The notes under the pieces: generated by a model | What the model was told of the DNA's origin: nothing | Database searches by the model: none | Seen by the model: the letters and a program-made list of their open reading frames with translations, nothing else | Translations under genes and position numbers: made by a program | DNA from: Pseudomonadota bacterium | Lineage (GTDB): Bacteria > Pseudomonadota > Gammaproteobacteria > Burkholderiales > SG8-39 | Assembly (NCBI GenBank): GCA_021848555.1 | Contig: JAJZUN010000065.1 | Location: forward strand, 1-10,223 | DNA length: 10,223 nt | Direction of reading: 5' to 3' | Part shown: piece after piece, positions 6,418 to 10,223 of the stretch | How the letters are laid out: every line of letters starts with the position of its first letter | Position numbering within the stretch: the first letter of the stretch is position 1

Positions 6418-6587
6418 CGCGCGGACGGGACGCCGGCCGCGCAAAGAGTGGCAACGCTGCAACTACCGGAGGCGCGGTTTAAGTCGCCGCGTATAGAGCC
6501 GGTTTCGGACTGCCGCACCCGGATCAGGCCGCCGCCGCGCATAGCCGGCGCGTAGAATATCGGATCGTCAATTCTTGGGTGTATCGC

Positions 6588-8027
6588 ATGAGCCTCCACT
6601 ACGACCTCCTGATCCGCAATGCCGTCATCATCGACGGCACGCGCCGTCCGCGCTATACCGGCGACATCGGCGTGCGCGACGGGCGTATTGCCGCCATCGG
6701 CCGACTCGGGCAGGCGAGCGCGGGGCAAAAAATAGACGCTGACGGCAAGGTCGCCGCGCCGGGATTCATCGACGCGCATACGCACGACGACCGCCTGCTC
6801 GGCTCCGATCCGGCGATGACGCCCAAGGTGAGCCAGGGCGTGACCAGCGTCATCGCCGGCAATTGCGGCATCAGCCTCGCGCCACTGGTCGCCGCGTCGC
6901 CGCCCCCGCCGCTCGATCTGATCGACGACGGCGGCGCCTTCCGCTTCCCGGATTTCGCTTCGTTTCTGGAGGAACTGGAAAACCAGCCCGCGGCGACCAA
7001 TGTCGCCTGCCTCGTCGGCCACACCACCCTGCGCGTCGCCGCGATGAGCCGGCTCGACCGCGCCGCCACGCCAGGGGAAACCGCCCGCATGCAGGCGCTG
7101 GCGCGCGCAGCGCTCGCCGCCGGCGCCATCGGCCTGTCGACCGGCACCTACTATCCGCCCGCCGCCCACGCGACGACCGAGGAAATCATCGCCGTGGCGC
7201 GACCGCTCAAGGAGTACGGCGGACGTTACGTGACGCACATGCGCCATGAGGACGACCGCATCGCCGAGGCCATGGAGGAAACCTTTCGCATCGGGCGCGA
7301 AGTCGGCGTGCCGGTGATCATTTCACACCACAAGGTCGTGGGCCGGAACAATTTCGGCCGCTCGGTCGAAACGCTGGCGCTGCTGCGCAGCGCGGGCGAG
7401 CGGCAAAGCGTATGCCTCGATTGCTATCCCTATACCGCTTCCTCGACCATATTGCGCGCGGACCGCATCGCGCTCTCCAGCCGCATACTCATCACCTGGT
7501 CCAGGCCGCATCCGGAATTCGCCGGCATGGACCTCGCGCTGGCGGCCGAGCGGCTGGGCGTAACCCAGGAGCAAGCCGTGGCGCGCCTGAGTCCCGCCGG
7601 CGGGATCTATTTCTCCATGGACGAAGCCGACGTGCAGCGCATCCTGCAGTTCGACGAAACCATGGTCGGCTCCGACGGACTGCCGCACGACGTCAAGCCG
7701 CATCCGCGGCTGTGGGGCACCTTCCCGCGCATCCTCGGCCACTACTGCCGCGACCTGGGGCTGTTCCCGCTGGAAACCGCGATTTACAAAATGACCGGGC
7801 TCACGGCGCGCAATTTCGGCCTCAAGGAGCGCGGCCTGCTCGCCCCCGGCTGCTGGGCCGACATCACCCTGTTCGATGCGGCGGAGATCGGCGACGCGGC
7901 GAGCTTCGAGGCGCCGACGCAGGCCGCGCGCGGCATAGACAGCGTAATCGTCAACGGCGTTCCGGTTTGGCGCGAAGGACGCGCCACCGGCGCGCGCCCG
8001 GGGCGGGTGTTGCGCGCGCGCGCATGA
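6588..8027 (+). CDS. D-aminoacylase / N-acyl-D-amino-acid deacylase family amidohydrolase
   Basis: A 479-residue cytosolic-type metal hydrolase of the amidohydrolase superfamily that, in characterised members, cleaves N-acyl-D-amino acids. The N-terminal beta-sandwich starts LLIRNAVIIDGTRRPRYTGDIGVRDGRI. The barrel follows with H64 and H66 (DAHTHDD), C93 (GNCGIS), H217 (THMRHEDD), H247 (ISHHK) and D363 (VGSDGLPHD). As I recall it, the Alcaligenes enzyme has ligands H67, H69, C96, H220, H250 and D366; all six match at a constant offset of 3. The C-terminal part ends with LLAPGCWADITLFD and VIVNGVPVWREG, normal for the family, so the gene is complete. I chose ATG 6588 over GTG 6579 because the family starts close to this point; the Shine-Dalgarno is weak. 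It stands alone, 375 nt after tctA and convergent with a LysR gene. Some homologues use N-acyl-D-Glu/Asp or dihydropyrimidine-like substrates, so specificity is open. Confidence 0.9.
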   Translation: MSLHYDLLIRNAVIIDGTRRPRYTGDIGVRDGRIAAIGRLGQASAGQKIDADGKVAAPGFIDAHTHDDRLLGSDPAMTPKVSQGVTSVIAGNCGISLAPLVAASPPPPLDLIDDGGAFRFPDFASFLEELENQPAATNVACLVGHTTLRVAAMSRLDRAATPGETARMQALARAALAAGAIGLSTGTYYPPAAHATTEEIIAVARPLKEYGGRYVTHMRHEDDRIAEAMEETFRIGREVGVPVIISHHKVVGRNNFGRSVETLALLRSAGERQSVCLDCYPYTASSTILRADRIALSSRILITWSRPHPEFAGMDLALAAERLGVTQEQAVARLSPAGGIYFSMDEADVQRILQFDETMVGSDGLPHDVKPHPRLWGTFPRILGHYCRDLGLFPLETAIYKMTGLTARNFGLKERGLLAPGCWADITLFDAAEIGDAASFEAPTQAARGIDSVIVNGVPVWREGRATGARPGRVLRARA

Positions 8028-8055
8028 GCGAAAGCATGCCCTCGACTTGCGCCCG

Positions 8056-8964
8056 CTAAGCCAGCTCGGCGTACAAGTCGGTCATCGCCTCGCGCAGCCA
8101 GCGGTTGGCCGGATCCTGGTGGAAACGCTGGTGCCAGTGCAGCCGCACTTCGAAACTGGGCATGCGCAGCGGCAGCGGCAGTATCTTGAAGTTGCCCGTC
8201 CGCGCGAAAATGGCGGCGACGCGCGAGGGGACGGTGACGATCAGGTCGGTGCGCGCGAGGATCATCGGCACCACCAGAAAATGCGGCACGCGCGCCGCGA
8301 TGCGCGCGCCCAGTCCCTGCGCGACGAAGGTCTCCTCGATCACCTGGTGGCCGGTGCCGGCGTAGGACACCAGCACGTGGGCCGCTTCGCGGAACTGTTT
8401 CGCGCTGATCCTGGCGCCGACGACCGGATGATCGGCGCGCAGCATGCATACGTAGTGGTCGCGGAACAGCGACTGCTGGCGCATGCCGGTCGTCAGGCCG
8501 GGCAGGAATCCGATCGCGAGGTCGAGCTCGCCCGCCTCCAGCGCCGCGTGCACCTCCTTGATTGGAATCCGCACCACCTCTATCTTGACCCCGGGCGCTT
8601 CGCGCTTGACGCGCTCGAGCAGGCCGGGCAGGAACACCATCTCGCCGATGTCCGACATGTGAAAGCGAAAGGTATTGCCCGAACTGCCCGGCTCGAAGCC
8701 GGCGTGCTGCTGCAGCGCCCCCTGGATCAGGCGCAGCGCCTCGCGCACCGGCTGCGCCAGCTGCTGCGCGAACGGCGTCGTGCGCATGCCGCGCGGCGTG
8801 CGCACGAACAGCGGATCGCCGAACAGCTGGCGCAGGCGCGACAGCGCATTGCTCATCGCCGGCTGCGACAAGCCGATGCGCTCGCCGGCAATCGTCACGC
8901 TGCCTTCGGTCGCAATCGCGTCGAAAGCGCGCAGCAGGTTCAGATCGAGATCCGAAACATTCAT
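8056..8964 (-). CDS. LysR-family transcriptional regulator
   Basis: A 302-residue LysR-type regulator. Residues 5-64 form the winged helix-turn-helix (LDLNLLRAFDAIATEGSVTIAGERIGLSQPAMSNALSRLRQLFGDPLFVRT), followed by the linker helix (RGMRTTPFAQQLAQPVREAL). From about residue 97 the periplasmic-binding-like effector domain begins (NTFRFHMSDIGEMVFLPGLLERV, GELDLAIGFLPG), with the flavour of the NodD/NagR/LinR/DntR group that often responds to aromatic compounds. I chose ATG 8964 because MNVSDLDLNLL is the usual start. In-frame ATGs at 8982 and 8988 are possible, and no start has a clear ribosome site. The gene is divergent from the 2-oxoacid oxidoreductase operon, which is its most likely target, and converges with the amidohydrolase gene 28 nt away. 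The effector is unknown. Confidence 0.92.
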   Translation of the reverse strand: MNVSDLDLNLLRAFDAIATEGSVTIAGERIGLSQPAMSNALSRLRQLFGDPLFVRTPRGMRTTPFAQQLAQPVREALRLIQGALQQHAGFEPGSSGNTFRFHMSDIGEMVFLPGLLERVKREAPGVKIEVVRIPIKEVHAALEAGELDLAIGFLPGLTTGMRQQSLFRDHYVCMLRADHPVVGARISAKQFREAAHVLVSYAGTGHQVIEETFVAQGLGARIAARVPHFLVVPMILARTDLIVTVPSRVAAIFARTGNFKILPLPLRMPSFEVRLHWHQRFHQDPANRWLREAMTDLYAELA

Positions 8965-9081
8965 ATTCGGTATGTATATCATATTCTTCATCAATTTGAC
9001 AAATGCATGAACGGCGCCTAACCTCGTTCGAAAGGAGGCTCGCCCCGGCTCATGCGGAGGCGCGCGCAACGAGGAGAAACC
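8965..9081. promoter_or_regulatory. Divergent LysR / oxidoreductase control region
   Basis: The 117 nt between the two divergent starts should hold both promoters and the LysR site. The LysR-proximal part is distinctly AT-rich. TCATATTC occurs twice, at 8961-8968 and 8979-8986 (18-nt period, the first copy overlapping the LysR start codon). TATG-n5-CATA at 8971-8983 is a small dyad. No confident -35/-10 pair could be assigned. Confidence 0.4.
9071..9076 (+). promoter_or_regulatory. Ribosome binding site deciding the gamma-subunit start
   Basis: GAGGAG lies 5 nt before ATG 9082. It selects MYEIRIHGRGGQG as the N-terminus rather than the upstream in-frame ATG at 9052. Confidence 0.8.
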
Positions 9082-9654
9082 ATGTACGAAATCCGCATCC
9101 ACGGCCGCGGCGGCCAGGGCGCAGTGATGGCGGGAGGCATCCTCGCCACCGCCCTGGTGCTCGAAGGCAAGTACGTCGTCGCCGTGCCCTCTTTCGGCTT
9201 CGAGCGCCGCGGCGCGCCGGTATCGAGCTACCTGCGCTTCGACCAGCGCGAAATCCGCCAGATGACCAACATCTACTATCCGGACTGCGTGCTGTGCATC
9301 GATCCGACGGTGGCGCGCGCGGTGAACGTGTTCGAAGGCGTTCGGGACGGCGCGGTGCTGGTGCAGACCACGTCGAAGCCGCTGGGCGAGATCCAGCTGC
9401 CGCCGCAGATCGCGACCGTAGGACTGTGCGACGCGGTCGCTATCGCGCTGGACCTATTCAAGCGCTCGATCACCAACACCATCATGCTCGGCGCGTTCGC
9501 GCGCACCACGGGCCTCGTGACGCTGGAATCGCTGCAGGCGGCGATCCAGAAGTCGGAATTTCGCGATGCCGGGCTGAAGCAGAACATGGCGGCGCTGGAA
9601 CGCGGCTATGAAGCAACCCAAGTACACCACCTGGAAAAGCTGGCGGCCGCATGA
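9082..9654 (+). CDS. porG: 2-oxoacid:acceptor oxidoreductase, gamma subunit
   Basis: A 190-residue gamma subunit of a four-subunit, CoA-dependent 2-oxoacid oxidoreductase (POR/VOR/phenylglyoxylate type). The family signature RGGQGAV is at residues 9-15 and SFGFERRGAPVSSYLRF at 37-53, as expected. The fold is the catalytic gamma domain that helps hold CoA and contacts the alpha and beta subunits; it carries no cofactor ligand of its own that I can identify. It opens the operon, 117 nt from a divergent LysR gene, and its stop overlaps the next ATG by 4 nt (ATGA), implying translational coupling. The substrate (pyruvate, branched-chain or aryl 2-oxoacid) cannot be fixed from this subunit. The symbol denotes the family only. 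Confidence 0.9.
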   Translation: MYEIRIHGRGGQGAVMAGGILATALVLEGKYVVAVPSFGFERRGAPVSSYLRFDQREIRQMTNIYYPDCVLCIDPTVARAVNVFEGVRDGAVLVQTTSKPLGEIQLPPQIATVGLCDAVAIALDLFKRSITNTIMLGAFARTTGLVTLESLQAAIQKSEFRDAGLKQNMAALERGYEATQVHHLEKLAAA

Positions 9655-9941
9655 AGAACCAAGCCTATGCAATGTTCGATGCGTCGACGATACCCGACGA
9701 CCTGTGCCCGATCGCGACCAAGCCGACACCCATGCTGCCCGGGGACTGGCGCAGCATGCGGCCCGTGGTCGACCGCGCGAAATGCGTGAAATGCGCGGTG
9801 TGCTGGCTTTTCTGTCCGGTGCAATGCGTGGTCGAGAAGGCAGCCTGGTTCGACTTCAATCTCAAGACCTGCAAAGGCTGCGGCATCTGCGCCACCGAAT
9901 GCCCGCAGCGCGCCATTGCGATGATAGAGGAGGCCGCCTGA
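9651..9941 (+). CDS. porD: 2-oxoacid:acceptor oxidoreductase, delta (2x[4Fe-4S] ferredoxin) subunit
   Basis: A 96-residue ferredoxin-like delta subunit that carries electrons from the thiamine-diphosphate site to the external acceptor. The PorD-typical lead-in GDWRSMRPVVD is at residues 31-41. Two CxxCxxCxxxCP motifs follow: C45, C48, C51, C55 and C74, C77, C80, C84, ligating two [4Fe-4S] clusters. C59 is an additional cysteine outside the motifs. The start ATG 9651 overlaps the gamma stop by 4 nt, and its stop shares a base with the alpha start (TGATG). The three genes therefore form a tightly coupled operon. Confidence 0.93.
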   Translation: MKNQAYAMFDASTIPDDLCPIATKPTPMLPGDWRSMRPVVDRAKCVKCAVCWLFCPVQCVVEKAAWFDFNLKTCKGCGICATECPQRAIAMIEEAA

Positions 9942-10223
9942 TGTCTGCCGTCCTTGCCCCCAAACCCGCGAAGTCGGAATCGAAGCTCATCGTCTGCGAC
10001 GGCAACGAGGCCGCCGCGTGGGCGGTGTCGCTCGCCGACGTGGACATGGTCGCGGTGTACCCGATCACGCCGCAGTCCTCGCTGGTCGAATACCTGGCCA
10101 AGTTCATCGCCGACGGGCGGCTCAGCGCCGAAATCGTCGACGTCGAAGGCGAGCATTCCGTGCTGTCGGTGCTGCAGGGCGCCTGCCTCGCCGGCGCGCG
10201 CACCTACACCGCGAGCTGCGGGC
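9941..10223 (+). CDS. porA: 2-oxoacid:acceptor oxidoreductase, alpha subunit, N-terminal part
   Basis: The first 94 residues of the alpha subunit, cut by the right edge. YPITPQSSLVEYL (40-52) and VEGEHSVLSVLQGACLAGARTYT (68-90) are the hallmark segments of the POR alpha pyrimidine-type domain. AGAGGAGG at 9926-9933, 7 nt before the ATG, supports the start even though it lies inside the delta gene. Where most homologues continue TATSSQGL, this protein reads TYTASCG up to the edge, a small deviation. The ThDP-binding beta subunit should follow beyond the window. The gene order gamma-delta-alpha matches archaeal-type por operons and, from memory, padEFG of phenylglyoxylate dehydrogenase. Confidence 0.92.
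   Translation, partial: MSAVLAPKPAKSESKLIVCDGNEAAAWAVSLADVDMVAVYPITPQSSLVEYLAKFIADGRLSAEIVDVEGEHSVLSVLQGACLAGARTYTASCG

Larger units (their letters stand above)
6213..6587. other. Non-coding gap with twin palindromes and a weak promoter
   Basis: This is the only stretch over 300 nt without a gene. 6213-6274 holds nothing recognisable except a GCGCGC-rich run. 6275-6417 holds two long inverted palindromes. 6418-6587 is plain sequence leading to the amidohydrolase. TAGAAT at 6553-6558 is a possible -10, about 30 nt before the ATG, but no convincing -35 is present. Open frames crossing the gap on both strands translate the palindromes into Arg-rich strings and show no protein family; I treat it as non-coding. 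Confidence 0.7.

Noticed and set aside
6416..6425. TCCGCGCGGA 10-bp palindrome at the edge of palindrome 2
   Set aside because: It is short, made of CG-rich sequence that recurs by chance here, and overlaps the longer palindrome, which explains part of it.
6184..7247. Minus- and plus-strand frames crossing the 6213-6587 gap
   Set aside because: They read through the palindromes, giving mirror-like Arg/Ser strings, and continue antisense into the amidohydrolase. No start site or domain supports a protein.
8022..8039. GCATG...CATGC hairpin between the amidohydrolase and LysR genes
   Set aside because: It is only 5 bp, overlaps the stop codon and has no T-run; it is within chance for this composition.

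Overview
The window looks like part of a GC-rich proteobacterial chromosome, most likely a betaproteobacterium (Burkholderiales/Rhodocyclales type). Three things suggest this: a tripartite tricarboxylate transporter with a Bug-type binding protein, GntR and LysR regulators next to small catabolic clusters, and the high-GC codon use. This assignment is inference; no rRNA or other marker gene is present. Genes are tightly packed. Only one gap exceeds 300 bases, and it holds the most unusual structure in the window.

Left block (1-6212) reads as one uptake-and-catabolism module for an organic or sugar acid. On the minus strand lie an IlvD/Edd-family aldonate-type dehydratase (444-2141) and, downstream, the start of a dihydrodipicolinate-synthase-family lyase/dehydratase (1-350, cut by the window edge). 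A short palindromic intergenic repeat of a widespread type sits between them. Divergent from the dehydratase is a GntR/FCD regulator (2234-2956). The short divergent region carries an AT-rich perfect 7+7 dyad, a good operator candidate. On the plus strand follow the binding protein TctC (3040-4050), an intercistronic hairpin, TctB (4197-4691) and TctA (4704-6212). The likely logic is that the transporter imports a carboxylate, the dehydratase makes a 2-keto-3-deoxy acid, the DHDPS-like enzyme processes it, and the GntR protein senses substrate or intermediate. The actual substrate cannot be read from the sequence.

The gap at 6213-6587 contains two 51-nt palindromes of identical 21-9-21 architecture, in inverted orientation and 41 nt apart. 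They share a conserved loop-proximal core, but their outer arms differ in sequence while staying complementary. I consider this the best candidate for an undescribed element.

Right block: a D-aminoacylase/N-acyl-D-amino-acid deacylase-family amidohydrolase (6588-8027) with all expected metal ligands. It converges with a LysR regulator (8056-8964, minus). Divergent from LysR is the start of a four-subunit 2-oxoacid:acceptor oxidoreductase operon: gamma (9082-9654), delta ferredoxin (9651-9941) and alpha (9941 to the edge), with overlapping stop/start codons. The order gamma-delta-alpha is that of archaeal-type POR operons and of phenylglyoxylate dehydrogenase (padEFG...). LysR probably controls it.
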